Shown in pieces: positions 1 through 7,088 of a DNA stretch of 64,000 nt (the stretch's first letter is position 1; each line of letters opens with the position of its first letter). The stretch is from DATARN01 sp963851105 (lineage in GTDB: Bacteria > Actinomycetota > Acidimicrobiia > Acidimicrobiales > Palsa-688). The position numbers and the translations under genes were made by a program. Where the stretch lies: positions 124,001-188,000 of the forward strand of contig CAWKNP010000002.1 in the NCBI GenBank assembly GCA_963851105.1, written 5' to 3'. Under the pieces are notes generated by a model that had not been told where the DNA came from, made no database searches, and saw only the letters and a list, made by a program, of their open reading frames with translations.

Positions 1-1334
1 GGATCAGCCCGAACGTCGACGGCTTGCTACCGGAGTCACTGGCCAAGCGGCTGTGCGCGGTCGCCGTCATGTTCGACAACAACCACCTGGTCGTGGCCAT
101 GGACGACCCGACCGACGAGTCGGCGGTCGCCGAGGTGGCCGAGGCGACCGGGTACCCGGTCGAGCCCATGCTGGCGGTGCGCTCCGACTTGAAGGCAGTG
201 CTCGGCGCCATGTACCCCGACCGCGCCGACCATTCCGGTCGCGCCAAGGGCGACCTCGAGCCGGCCCTCGAGGAGCTGCATGTCAACACCTTGCTGGCCC
301 AGGTGGTCGAGCTGCGAGGCTCCGACCTCCATCTGGCCGTGGGGCTGCCGCCGTGCGCCCGCGTCGACGGTTCCCTCCGCCCCCTCGAGGGCTACGCCGC
401 CCTGAACGGCTCCGATATCCGGCGCATGGTGTTCGCGATCTTGACCCAGCGCCAGCGGGAGCGTTTCGAGGCCGACCTGGAGCTCGACACGTCACATTCC
501 ATCCCGGGCCTCGGCCGCTTCCGCGTCAACGTCTTCTTGCAGCGCGACTCGGTGGGGTCGGTGATGCGGGTGATCCCCAACCAGGTGGTCCCCTTCGACA
601 GCCTCGGGCTGCCCGCTTCTGCGGCCCAGTTCGCCGATCTGCCGCGGGGCCTCGTGCTCGTCTGCGGCCCGACCGGCTCGGGCAAATCGACCACCCTGGC
701 GTCGCTGGTCGACATCATCAACTCTCAGAAGTCGCTCCACATCATGACCGTGGAGGACCCCATCGAGTTCCTGCACAGCCACAAGCGGGCCGTGGTCAAC
801 CAGCGGGAAGTGGGCGAGGACACCCAGTCCTTTGCCCAAGCCCTGAAGCACGTCCTGCGCCAGGACCCCGACGTGATCCTGGTCGGGGAAATGCGTGACC
901 TGGAGACCATCGGTACCGCTCTCACCGCGGCCGAGACCGGCCACCTGGTCTTCGCCACCCTGCACACCCAAGATGCCCCGCAGTCGATCGACCGGGTCAT
1001 CGACGTCTTCCCGTCCCACCAGCAGCAACAGATTCGGGTGCAGCTGGCCTCGGCGCTGCAGGGCGTCATCTGCCAGCAGCTGCTGCCCAAGTCGGGCAGC
1101 CTCGGGCGGGCGGTGGCGTGCGAAGTGCTGGTCGCCACCCCAGGCGTGCGGAACCTCATCCGTGAGGGCAAGACCCACCAGATCTACAGCGCCATGCAAG
1201 CCGGCGCCCAGCACGGCATGCAGACCATGGATCAGTCGCTGGCCGGGATGGTCCGGTCCGGAAAGGTCACCATGAGCTCGGCCATCGAGCGCGCTGCCAA
1301 CGAAGAAGACCTGCGCCGCCTGGTCGCGGGCTAG
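1..1334 (+). CDS. pilT: PilT-like type IV pilus ATPase with N-terminal MshEN-like region (5' end outside window)
   Basis: Hexameric secretion ATPase that drives pilus retraction or twitching at the inner face of the membrane. The reading frame is open from base 3 with no stop, so the true start lies left of the window; the first possible start codon inside is TTG at 24. Visible residues 1-65 (counted from 24) resemble the end of an MshEN/GspE N-terminal domain. The PilT core follows, with Walker A GPTGSGKST near residue 215, the Walker B region DPDVILVGEMRD, and the His-box stretch TGHLVFATLHT. The C-terminus carries the PilT-typical RNLIREGKTHQIYS and GMQTMDQSL. An MshEN domain is usual in PilB, not PilT, so the N-terminal part is notable. 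pilC follows 12 bp downstream. Confidence 0.9.
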   Translation, partial: ISPNVDGLLPESLAKRLCAVAVMFDNNHLVVAMDDPTDESAVAEVAEATGYPVEPMLAVRSDLKAVLGAMYPDRADHSGRAKGDLEPALEELHVNTLLAQVVELRGSDLHLAVGLPPCARVDGSLRPLEGYAALNGSDIRRMVFAILTQRQRERFEADLELDTSHSIPGLGRFRVNVFLQRDSVGSVMRVIPNQVVPFDSLGLPASAAQFADLPRGLVLVCGPTGSGKSTTLASLVDIINSQKSLHIMTVEDPIEFLHSHKRAVVNQREVGEDTQSFAQALKHVLRQDPDVILVGEMRDLETIGTALTAAETGHLVFATLHTQDAPQSIDRVIDVFPSHQQQQIRVQLASALQGVICQQLLPKSGSLGRAVACEVLVATPGVRNLIREGKTHQIYSAMQAGAQHGMQTMDQSLAGMVRSGKVTMSSAIERAANEEDLRRLVAG

Positions 1335-1346
1335 GAGAGGAACGAG

Positions 1347-2567
1347 ATGCCCAACACCTACGCCTACAAGGTGAAGGACCACAGCGGCCGGATGATCGAA
1401 GGGTCGCTGGAGGCGGAAAGTACCGCCCTGGTCGCCAACAAGCTGCGCCAGATGGGCTACGTGCCCATCGCCATCGACAAGAAGGCCACTGGTGGCGTCC
1501 AGCGCGAGCTCCACATCCCGTACTTCGGCAACCGGATCAAGCTGCAGGACGTGGCGATTTTCGCCCGCCAGTTCGCCACCATGATCGACGCCGGCCTCAC
1601 GATGCTGCGCAGCCTGCAGATCCTGACCGCGCAGACCGAGAGCAAGGCCCTGGCGGCGGTGATCGGCCAGGTCCGCCAGGACGTCGAAAACGGCTCATCC
1701 CTCTCCCAAGCCTTCTCCCACCATCCGAAGGTGTTCAACAAGCTGTTCGTGGCGATGGTCCGCTCCGGCGAGTCCGGCGGCGTCCTCGACGAGGTCCTCC
1801 TCCAGGTGGCATCGACGATCGAGAAGCAGGTCGAGCTGCGGCGCAAGATCCGCTCTGCCATGACCTACCCGATCGTGGTCCTGGCGATCGTGATCCTCAT
1901 CCTCACCGCCATGCTGCTGTTCATTGTCCCGTTGTTCAAGGGCTTCTACAAGAGCCTGAACGGGACACTGCCGCTCATGACCCGGGTCCTGATCACCCTT
2001 TCCGACTGGGTCGTGAAGCTGTTCCCGCTCATCGTCATCGCGGTCATCATCGGCGCCGTTCTCTTCAAGCGCTGGATCGCAACCGACAGCGGTCGTTCGC
2101 GCTGGGACGTGTTCAAGCTCAAGGTCCCGGTCTTCGGCAAGCTGGTACACAAGACCGCGCTGGCCCGCTTTTCTCGCACGTTCGGCGTCCTCTTGCGCTC
2201 GGGCGTGCCCATCTTGGAGGCGCTCGAGATCACCAAGGAGACCGCGGGCAACACCGTGGTCGCACGGGGCCTCGACGATGTCCAGGCCGGCGTCAAGATC
2301 GGCGAGCCCATCTCGCACCCGTTGGAACGCCACGCCATTTTCCCGCCCATGGTCACCCAGATGATCGCGGTCGGTGAGGAGAGCGGCGCCCTCGACACCC
2401 TGCTCGAGAAGATCGCCACCTTCTACGACCAGGAGGTGGAGGCCACGGTGAACGCGCTCACCTCCCTGCTCGAGCCCCTGATGATCCTCGTGCTCGGCGC
2501 CTCCGTCGGCCTGATGGTCATCGCGCTCTACATGCCGATGTTCAATGTCATCAAGCTGATCAAGTAG
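1347..2567 (+). CDS. pilC: Type IV pilus inner-membrane platform protein PilC (GspF family)
   Basis: Polytopic platform protein on which the pilus ATPases act. At 406 residues it has the normal family length. Two GspF domains are visible: the first around residues 70-190, beginning after KLQDVAIFARQFATMIDAGL, and the second from about residue 270 with the matching phrase TALARFSRTFGVLLRSGVPILEAL. Three hydrophobic segments occur, near 170-195, 220-240 and at the C-terminus (LMILVLGASVGLMVIALYMPMF). The start ATG has a GAGAGGAACGAG ribosome site and lies 12 bp after the ATPase gene, so the two are probably one operon. Confidence 0.95.
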   Translation: MPNTYAYKVKDHSGRMIEGSLEAESTALVANKLRQMGYVPIAIDKKATGGVQRELHIPYFGNRIKLQDVAIFARQFATMIDAGLTMLRSLQILTAQTESKALAAVIGQVRQDVENGSSLSQAFSHHPKVFNKLFVAMVRSGESGGVLDEVLLQVASTIEKQVELRRKIRSAMTYPIVVLAIVILILTAMLLFIVPLFKGFYKSLNGTLPLMTRVLITLSDWVVKLFPLIVIAVIIGAVLFKRWIATDSGRSRWDVFKLKVPVFGKLVHKTALARFSRTFGVLLRSGVPILEALEITKETAGNTVVARGLDDVQAGVKIGEPISHPLERHAIFPPMVTQMIAVGEESGALDTLLEKIATFYDQEVEATVNALTSLLEPLMILVLGASVGLMVIALYMPMFNVIKLIK

Positions 2568-2594
2568 ACGACCCATCCGGGTCAGCCAAGCGTC

Positions 2595-2628
2595 GGGCCA
2601 GCGTCACCATTGGTGAGTGGCGCTGGCC
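2595..2628 (+). terminator. Hairpin after pilC
   Basis: The arms GGGCCAGCG and CGCTGGCCC pair perfectly and enclose a second small hairpin (TCACCA/TGGTGA). It sits 28 bp after the pilC stop and before the methyltransferase gene. No T-run follows, so termination strength is uncertain. Confidence 0.6.
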
Positions 2629-2712
2629 CTGCCGCGCGATGACCCGATGAGGTCAAGGTGACCGAGCAGGCGTCACTTGCCGCGGCGGTGCGGGCCGGGC
2701 AACGGTGGCGCC

Positions 2713-3306
2713 ATGGGATGGAACGGCGACAGCTACCAACGGCGCTTCGACGAACTCGCGGCCGCGGGCGCCGACGTCCACGGCGAGGCGGACTTCGTGA
2801 TGAGCCTGTCACCGGCCAGCGTGCTCGACGCCGGCTGTGGCACCGGACGGGTGGCCATCGAACTCCATCGTCGGGGGGTCGAGGTCGTCGGTGTCGACCG
2901 CGACCCGTCGATGCTGGCGACCGCCCGGATCCGGGCCCCTCAGATCACCTGGGTCGAGTCCGACCTGGGCGAGCTGGAGCTCGGACGCACGTTCGACGTG
3001 GTCGTCATGGCCGGCAACGTCTTGCTGTTCACACCGCCGGGGACGGAGGCAGCCGCGGTAGCGGGGTGTGGGCGCCATGTCGGCGCCGGCGGCGCGTTGG
3101 TGGCGGGCTTCGGGGTGGGCCCGGGCTATCCCTTGTCGACCTACGACAAGCACTGTGCTGCCACGGGACTGCTCTTGGCCGGGCGGTGGGCGACGTGGGA
3201 CCGGCAGGTGTTGGCCGGACGCGGGGATTACGCGGTGTCGGTCCACCGGCGCCCAAGTCCATTGGCGCTTGGCCAGCAACCTCGTCGACGCGCCTACCGG
3301 GAGTAG
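2713..3306 (+). CDS. Class I SAM-dependent methyltransferase
   Basis: A small (197 aa) Rossmann-fold methyltransferase. SAM-binding motif I is clear (VLDAGCGTGRVAIEL), followed by the acidic end of strand 2 (VVGVDRDPSML), ESDLGEL and the motif IV-like FDVVVMAGNVLLF. The ATG at 2713 is chosen because the protein then starts MGWNGDSYQRRFDELAAAG, the usual beginning for this family; upstream in-frame codons would overlap the pilC hairpin region. The substrate cannot be told from sequence. It does not obviously belong to pilus function, and its 3' end overlaps the convergent gene at 3294-3965 by 13 bp. Confidence 0.85.
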   Translation: MGWNGDSYQRRFDELAAAGADVHGEADFVMSLSPASVLDAGCGTGRVAIELHRRGVEVVGVDRDPSMLATARIRAPQITWVESDLGELELGRTFDVVVMAGNVLLFTPPGTEAAAVAGCGRHVGAGGALVAGFGVGPGYPLSTYDKHCAATGLLLAGRWATWDRQVLAGRGDYAVSVHRRPSPLALGQQPRRRAYRE

Positions 3307-3965
3307 TGGACCTGCCGCCGCCGGCCCCCGCGGCCGCCCAGAGGCGTGACACCGATGGGCGCCACGAAGATGCCGACGCGGTTCTTGCCGATCGTCTGGC
3401 CCGTCCGCGGCTGGATCCAGCAGAACTGCCAGATCGTGACGACCACCGCTACCGTCAGCAGAATCAGGGCCACCGGCGCGCTGACGGCTACCGCCGCGCC
3501 GGCGGGCAGGAACACGCCGGCGTCGACGATGCCCGCCAGAGCCCGGTGACGCCAGCCCGCCCGGCGGACCATGTGGCCGTGGTCGCGCTCGGGCCAGGGA
3601 CCGGCGATCACCTCGCCGCCTGCCTCCTCGCCAGCCTCGTCGCCGGTGAATACCGCCGCGGCGGCGGCGTCCAAGATGTTGACGGCGATCGGCAGGGGCT
3701 CCATGCAATAGGAGCACCAGCCGGTGAGGGGCATCACGGTGGTCTCGCAGGCCGGGCAGCGGACACCGACGCTGGTGGGCGGCTCAACGACAACGGTGGC
3801 GGCGGCCAGAGCCAGTGGGCCGCCCGGCGCTGTCGCTGAGGGCGCGGCACGAAGGGGGGAAGGGGCCCGGCTGGCGGCTCCCAGGGCGACATAGCAGCAG
3901 GGGCAGCGGCGGGTGTCAGGTTGGACGTCGACACCACAAGAGTGGCAGCGGCAGGGGGTGTCCAA
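3294..3965 (-). CDS. Zinc-ribbon protein with RDD-like membrane domain
   Basis: The 223-residue product begins with two CxxC zinc ribbons (CHSCGVDVQPDTRRCPCC and CPACETTVMPLTGWCSYC) separated by an Ala/Pro-rich stretch. The C-terminal third resembles an RDD membrane domain: RHRALAGIVDAGVF starts the first helix, a long hydrophobic segment follows (VALILLTVAVVVTIWQF), and GQTIGKNRVGI matches the RDD signature GQTxGK. The protein ends about 25 residues after that motif, shorter than usual for RDD proteins, with a basic tail. Function unknown. It is convergent with the methyltransferase, overlapping it by 13 bp. Confidence 0.65.
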   Translation of the reverse strand: MDTPCRCHSCGVDVQPDTRRCPCCYVALGAASRAPSPLRAAPSATAPGGPLALAAATVVVEPPTSVGVRCPACETTVMPLTGWCSYCMEPLPIAVNILDAAAAAVFTGDEAGEEAGGEVIAGPWPERDHGHMVRRAGWRHRALAGIVDAGVFLPAGAAVAVSAPVALILLTVAVVVTIWQFCWIQPRTGQTIGKNRVGIFVAPIGVTPLGGRGGRRRQVHYSR

Positions 3966-4058
3966 AGCAGTGCCTCCAATTGGGCCGTTCGGGCTCGTCC
4001 CCGATATTTCGGCCGATGGCGCTGGTGGCTGAAGCCAAGCGACCCCGGGCCGCGGGGT

Positions 4059-4397
4059 TCAGTCGGACTCGCCGCCGAAGGCCTGGTCCTCGAGCAGCTC
4101 CCAGTCGACAACGGAGATGTCGACGACCCACTGGCCGACGTGGCGGACCACCGCGTAGTCGTCGTGGTCGGTGGCCAGCACCAGGCCCAGGTCCTCGGGA
4201 CCATCGGCGAGGAGGGACAACAGGTTGGTCCGGTCGTCCCAGAAAGGGTCGACGCACGCGTCGGCGATCAAACGGTCGATGTCGCCGAGGGGGCTGGCGT
4301 TGAACAAGTCGGCGTATTCCTGGGCCACGCGCACCAGCTCTGATGGCTGGTCCGCGGCCACGGTGGGGGCGGTGGACGTAGGTCGGGTCAGGCGCAT
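4059..4397 (-). CDS. Small hypothetical acidic protein
   Basis: A 112-residue protein with no recognised domain. It is acidic and rich in Asp and Trp (WDDRTNLLSLLAD, WVVDISVVDWELLEDQAF) and has no signal peptide or membrane segment. The start ATG is preceded by a GGAGG-type ribosome site (AGGAGGTCCT read on the minus strand). It points away from the pilin leader, so the 4398-4510 interval holds divergent promoters. The high-GC codon pattern fits coding sequence on this strand. Confidence 0.55.
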   Translation of the reverse strand: MRLTRPTSTAPTVAADQPSELVRVAQEYADLFNASPLGDIDRLIADACVDPFWDDRTNLLSLLADGPEDLGLVLATDHDDYAVVRHVGQWVVDISVVDWELLEDQAFGGESD

Positions 4398-4473
4398 AGG
4401 ACCTCCTCGATCGGCGCTTTCCCCTCTCTATGCCGCGGCCGCGGCCGCGGGCGACACTCGAGACAAAAGTGGC

Positions 4474-4500
4474 TCAAGTCGCGGCGGAAAGTGCCGTTAA
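4474..4500 (+). promoter_or_regulatory. Possible sigma-28 (FliA/WhiG)-type promoter of pilin 1
   Basis: TCAAGTCG (4474-4481), an 11-bp spacer and GCCGTTAA (4493-4500) match the FliA/WhiG pattern TAAAGTTT-N11-GCCGATAA in spacing and at most of the key positions. A transcript start 7-8 bp downstream would fall just before the riboswitch aptamer, where a leader should begin. No equivalent element was seen in front of the second pilin leader. Matching was by eye only. Confidence 0.4.
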
Positions 4501-4510
4501 AAGAACCAGC

Positions 4511-4625
4511 GAGCAGTGCTCTTGAAAAAAGGCAAACCCGTCGTGAGGCGGGGACGCAAAGCCACGGAACCCCCAGTCAACGGCGACCGGTGGTCAGCCG
4601 AGCTGCCTTGAGGACTCGGCCCCCA
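4511..4625 (+). ncRNA. Cyclic-di-GMP-I (GEMM) riboswitch, pilin 1 leader
   Basis: The leader contains the conserved GEMM core in order: GGCAAACC (4531-4538), a hairpin capped by the GNRA loop GTGA (4543-4546), GACGCAAAGCC (4553-4563), a second variable hairpin, and the closing AGCCGAGCTGCC (4595-4606). The base aligned with ligand-contacting G20 of the Vibrio Vc2 aptamer reads as G, which favours cyclic di-GMP over cGAMP; this alignment was done by eye. Just after the aptamer, CTCGGC (4614-4619) can pair with GCCGAG inside the closing segment, giving a plausible alternative fold for switching. The pilin ATG is about 100 nt further on. Confidence 0.88.
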
Positions 4626-4706
4626 GCGTTGTGGGGCGGGCTCGGGCATAGCAACGAACAAGCGGGCTCGCACCCAAAACAGCCAACCCAAGGGAGATCC
4701 ACCGTC

Positions 4707-5258
4707 ATGCAGACCGCACTCCGCAACCGGCGTGACCAGGACAACGAAGAGGGCTTCACCCTCATCGAGCTCATGGTCGTCGTCCTGATCATCGGCATCC
4801 TGCTTGCCATCGCCATCCCGACGTTCCTCGGCGCCCGGGACCGGGCCAACAACCGCTCGGCTCAGTCCAACCTGCGCAACGCCCTCACCGCCGAGAAGGT
4901 CCTCTACACCGACAACCAGATTTACACCGACAGCGGCGCGGCCGCCGGTATCACCGCGCTGCAAGGCGTCGAGCCCTCCCTGACGTGGAACGCCGCCGTT
5001 TCGTCCACCAGTGCCCGCCAGGTCGTTGCCAAGACGTTCGGTAGCCCGGCCACCACCGTGGTCCTCTATGACAAGTCGGCAACCGGCACCTGCTGGTACA
5101 TCGGCGACGTGTCCGCTCCCGCCACCAACCCTGGCACGTTCTACATGAAGGACAGTGGCTGCGCCGCAGCGTCGGTGACCGACCCTTCGGGTGCCACCGT
5201 CACCGCGGGCAGCAGCACCGGCTCCGTCGCCAACGCCACCTGGGCCTCGGCCTTCTAA
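4707..5258 (+). CDS. pilA: Type IV pilin (major pilin-like), copy 1
   Basis: A class III prepilin of 183 residues. The leader peptide MQTALRNRRDQDNEEG is followed by the cleavage site G|FTLIE with Glu at +5, then a hydrophobic helix (MVVVLIIGILLAIAIPTFLGA). The globular part is Ala/Thr-rich and has two cysteines near the C-terminus (GTCWYIGD and SGCAAA) that could form the pilin D-loop disulfide. ATG 4707 follows AGGGAGA and gives a leader of normal length; upstream in-frame codons lie inside the riboswitch. It is strongly similar to the pilin at 6432-6965, from which it differs mostly in the C-terminal third. Export and cleavage need the peptidase encoded next. Confidence 0.95.
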   Translation: MQTALRNRRDQDNEEGFTLIELMVVVLIIGILLAIAIPTFLGARDRANNRSAQSNLRNALTAEKVLYTDNQIYTDSGAAAGITALQGVEPSLTWNAAVSSTSARQVVAKTFGSPATTVVLYDKSATGTCWYIGDVSAPATNPGTFYMKDSGCAAASVTDPSGATVTAGSSTGSVANATWASAF

Positions 5259-5310
5259 ACCCAAGAAACGGGCGCCAGGTCAACCCTCCGGCCTGCAGCC
5301 CAACGCGTAG

Positions 5311-5340
5311 CGGCCCATCGGCAAAGTTGCCGGTGGGCCG
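5311..5340 (+). terminator. Terminator hairpin of pilin 1
   Basis: CGGCCCATCGGC and GCCGGTGGGCCG form a 12-bp stem with one G-T pair around a 6-nt loop, 52 bp after the pilin stop. There is no T-run. The same 3' arm and flank (GGTGGGCCGCCGGCGCG) recurs after pilin 2. Confidence 0.75.
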
Positions 5341-5395
5341 CCGGCGCGTCCACAGGCCCTTTCTGGCACTAGCCTGCGCCGCCGGTGATGACTGA

Positions 5396-6169
5396 ATGAC
5401 AGCATTTCTTGCCGTTGCCTGCGGGCTGATCGGCCTGGCGGTGGGGTCGTTCCTCAATGTCGTGATCTACCGGGTGCCCCGGAAAGAGTCGATCGTGGCG
5501 CCCCGGTCGGCCTGTCCGAACTGCGGTACCCCGATCGCCAACCGGGACAACATCCCCGTGATCTCCTGGCTCTTGCTGCGAGCTCGGTGCCGCACCTGCG
5601 GCCAAGCCATCTCGGCGCGTTACCCGCTGGTCGAAGCCGCCACCGCGGTGTTGTTCGCGGGAGCGGCGGTGCGCTTCGGGCTCGACTGGGCGCTCCCCGC
5701 CTTCCTCGTCTTCCTCGCCGGCCTCCTGGCCCTGGCGTTCACCGACCTCGAGCACTTCCTCCTTCCGGTGCGCATCGTGTACCCGGTGCTGGCGCTGGTG
5801 GCGGTGCTCTTGACGGCGGCGGCGGCATTGACGGGCCAGTGGAGCCGCCTCGGCGTGGCCGTCGTCACCGGCGCCATCGCGTTTGGCATCTTCTTCGCCA
5901 TCAACTTCATGAACTCGAAGTGGATGGGCTTCGGCGACGTGCGCCTCGCCGGGGTGATCGGGCTGGCTCTCGGGTGGCTCGGCGCCGGCATCGCCCTGTT
6001 CGGGTTCTTTGCCGGGTTCCTCCTCGGTGCGGTGGTCGGGGTCGTGCTGATCCTCACGAAGCGAATTGAGCGGAGTGCCCACATTCCGTTCGGCGTTTTC
6101 CTCGCACTTGGGGCTTTTTTGGCCGTGTTCGCGGGCCATCCCCTGGTCGATTTCTACCTTCGGCACTGA
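5396..6169 (+). CDS. pilD: Prepilin peptidase (A24 aspartic protease, bifunctional type)
   Basis: Membrane protease that cleaves the pilin leader after Gly and, in the bifunctional form, N-methylates the new N-terminus. The N-terminal cytoplasmic domain has the four-cysteine zinc motif (CPNCGTP...CRTCGQ). Two catalytic aspartates are visible in FTDLEHFLLP and MGFGDVRL (the GxGD motif). About seven hydrophobic segments and a length of 257 residues are normal. It lies between the two pilin modules, so all of its likely substrates are adjacent. No clear ribosome site precedes ATG 5396; GTGATG just upstream gives no better in-frame start. Confidence 0.95.
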   Translation: MTAFLAVACGLIGLAVGSFLNVVIYRVPRKESIVAPRSACPNCGTPIANRDNIPVISWLLLRARCRTCGQAISARYPLVEAATAVLFAGAAVRFGLDWALPAFLVFLAGLLALAFTDLEHFLLPVRIVYPVLALVAVLLTAAAALTGQWSRLGVAVVTGAIAFGIFFAINFMNSKWMGFGDVRLAGVIGLALGWLGAGIALFGFFAGFLLGAVVGVVLILTKRIERSAHIPFGVFLALGAFLAVFAGHPLVDFYLRH

Positions 6170-6241
6170 ATCCCCGGCCGACGCCGTCGAAAACGGAAAG
6201 TCTCTTCGGTACCGGAGGCCGGCAGTCGTTGCAGAGGTTGC

Positions 6242-6350
6242 GAGCAGTGCTCTTGACAATGGCAAACCCGTCGTGAGACGGCGACGCAAAGCCACGGGAC
6301 CAACAGTCAAGCCGACTGATGGTCAGCCGAGCTGCCTAGAGGACTCGGTC
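6242..6350 (+). ncRNA. Cyclic-di-GMP-I (GEMM) riboswitch, pilin 2 leader
   Basis: Second copy of the aptamer: GGCAAACC (6261-6268), hairpin CCGTC-GTGA-GACGG with a GNRA loop (6273-6276), GACGCAAAGCC (6283-6293) and closing AGCCGAGCTGCC (6325-6336). Core bases are identical to copy 1 while the variable stems differ with compensating changes, which supports a folded RNA. The G20-equivalent is again G. Downstream, CTCGGT can compete for GCCGAG, and GCGAGCCC/GGGCTCGC forms a further hairpin before the pilin ribosome site. Confidence 0.88.
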
Positions 6351-6431
6351 TCCAGCGATCTGGGGCGAGCCCAACCGGCACTAGCGGGCTCGCACGCCAA
6401 CCTCAGTTCAGCCCAAAAGGAGACACTCCAA

Positions 6432-6965
6432 ATGCTTCACACCCTTCGTAGCCACGTTGACCAGGACAAGGAAGAGGGTTTCACCCTCATCGAGCTGATG
6501 GTCGTCGTGCTGATCATCGGCATTCTGCTGGCCATCGCAATCCCGACGTTCCTCGGTGCCCGCGACCGGGCCAACGACCGCTCGGCGCAGTCGAACCTGC
6601 GCAACGCGCTGACCGCTGAGAAGACCCTCTACACCGACAACCAGGTTTACACCAGCACAGGGGCGGCCGCAGGCATCACCGCACTTGGCGCCGTCGAGCC
6701 CTCGCTGACCTGGGCGGCTGCGGTTTCGGCTTCCAGCGCTCGCTCTGTCGTGGCCTCCACCTTCGGCAGCCCGGCGACCACGGTTGTGGTCTTTGACAAG
6801 TCGGCGACGGGAACCTGCTTCTACATCGGCGATGTGGCGGCCTCCGGTGGCGGCACGTACTACATGAGCGACACCGCCTGCGCCGCGGCCAGCGATCCCG
6901 GTGCCGCCGCGGTCAGCAACGCCCACGCTTCCAGCGCCAACGCCACCTGGTCCCTGGCCTTCTAA
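6432..6965 (+). CDS. pilA: Type IV pilin (major pilin-like), copy 2
   Basis: A class III prepilin of 177 residues, paralogous to the gene at 4707-5258. Leader MLHTLRSHVDQDKEEG, cleavage site G|FTLIE with Glu at +5, and a hydrophobic helix identical to that of copy 1. The C-terminal domain keeps the paired cysteines (GTCFYIGD, TACAAA) but differs in the surface-exposed tail. ATG 6432 is preceded by AAAAGGAGA, a strong ribosome site. It has its own riboswitch leader and terminator, so its dose relative to copy 1 could be set separately. Confidence 0.95.
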   Translation: MLHTLRSHVDQDKEEGFTLIELMVVVLIIGILLAIAIPTFLGARDRANDRSAQSNLRNALTAEKTLYTDNQVYTSTGAAAGITALGAVEPSLTWAAAVSASSARSVVASTFGSPATTVVVFDKSATGTCFYIGDVAASGGGTYYMSDTACAAASDPGAAAVSNAHASSANATWSLAF

Positions 6966-7033
6966 GGACCCCTCGGGACCCCAGCAAGGGCCGCAAATCA
7001 GCGGCACCCTCCGAACTCCCGCAGTCACGCAAA

Positions 7034-7065
7034 GGCGGCCCACCGGCATCTGCTGGTGGGCCGCC
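7034..7065 (+). terminator. Terminator hairpin of pilin 2
   Basis: GGCGGCCCACCGGCA and TGCTGGTGGGCCGCC form a 15-bp stem with one mismatch-type G-T pair and a 3-nt loop, 68 bp after the pilin stop. It closely resembles the hairpin after pilin 1. Confidence 0.8.
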
Positions 7066-7088
7066 GGCGCGCGCCGGCGAATTCGGCC

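Noticed and set aside
492..1514. Long open frame on the minus strand opposite the PilT-like gene
   Set aside because: It is antisense to a clear ATPase, has a His/Asp/Gly-rich composition typical of shadow frames in GC-rich DNA, and no recognisable domain.
6253..6258. TTGACA in the second pilin leader as a promoter -35 box
   Set aside because: It lies in the 5' arm of the aptamer; a transcript starting from it would lose the riboswitch, and no -10 box is at the right distance.
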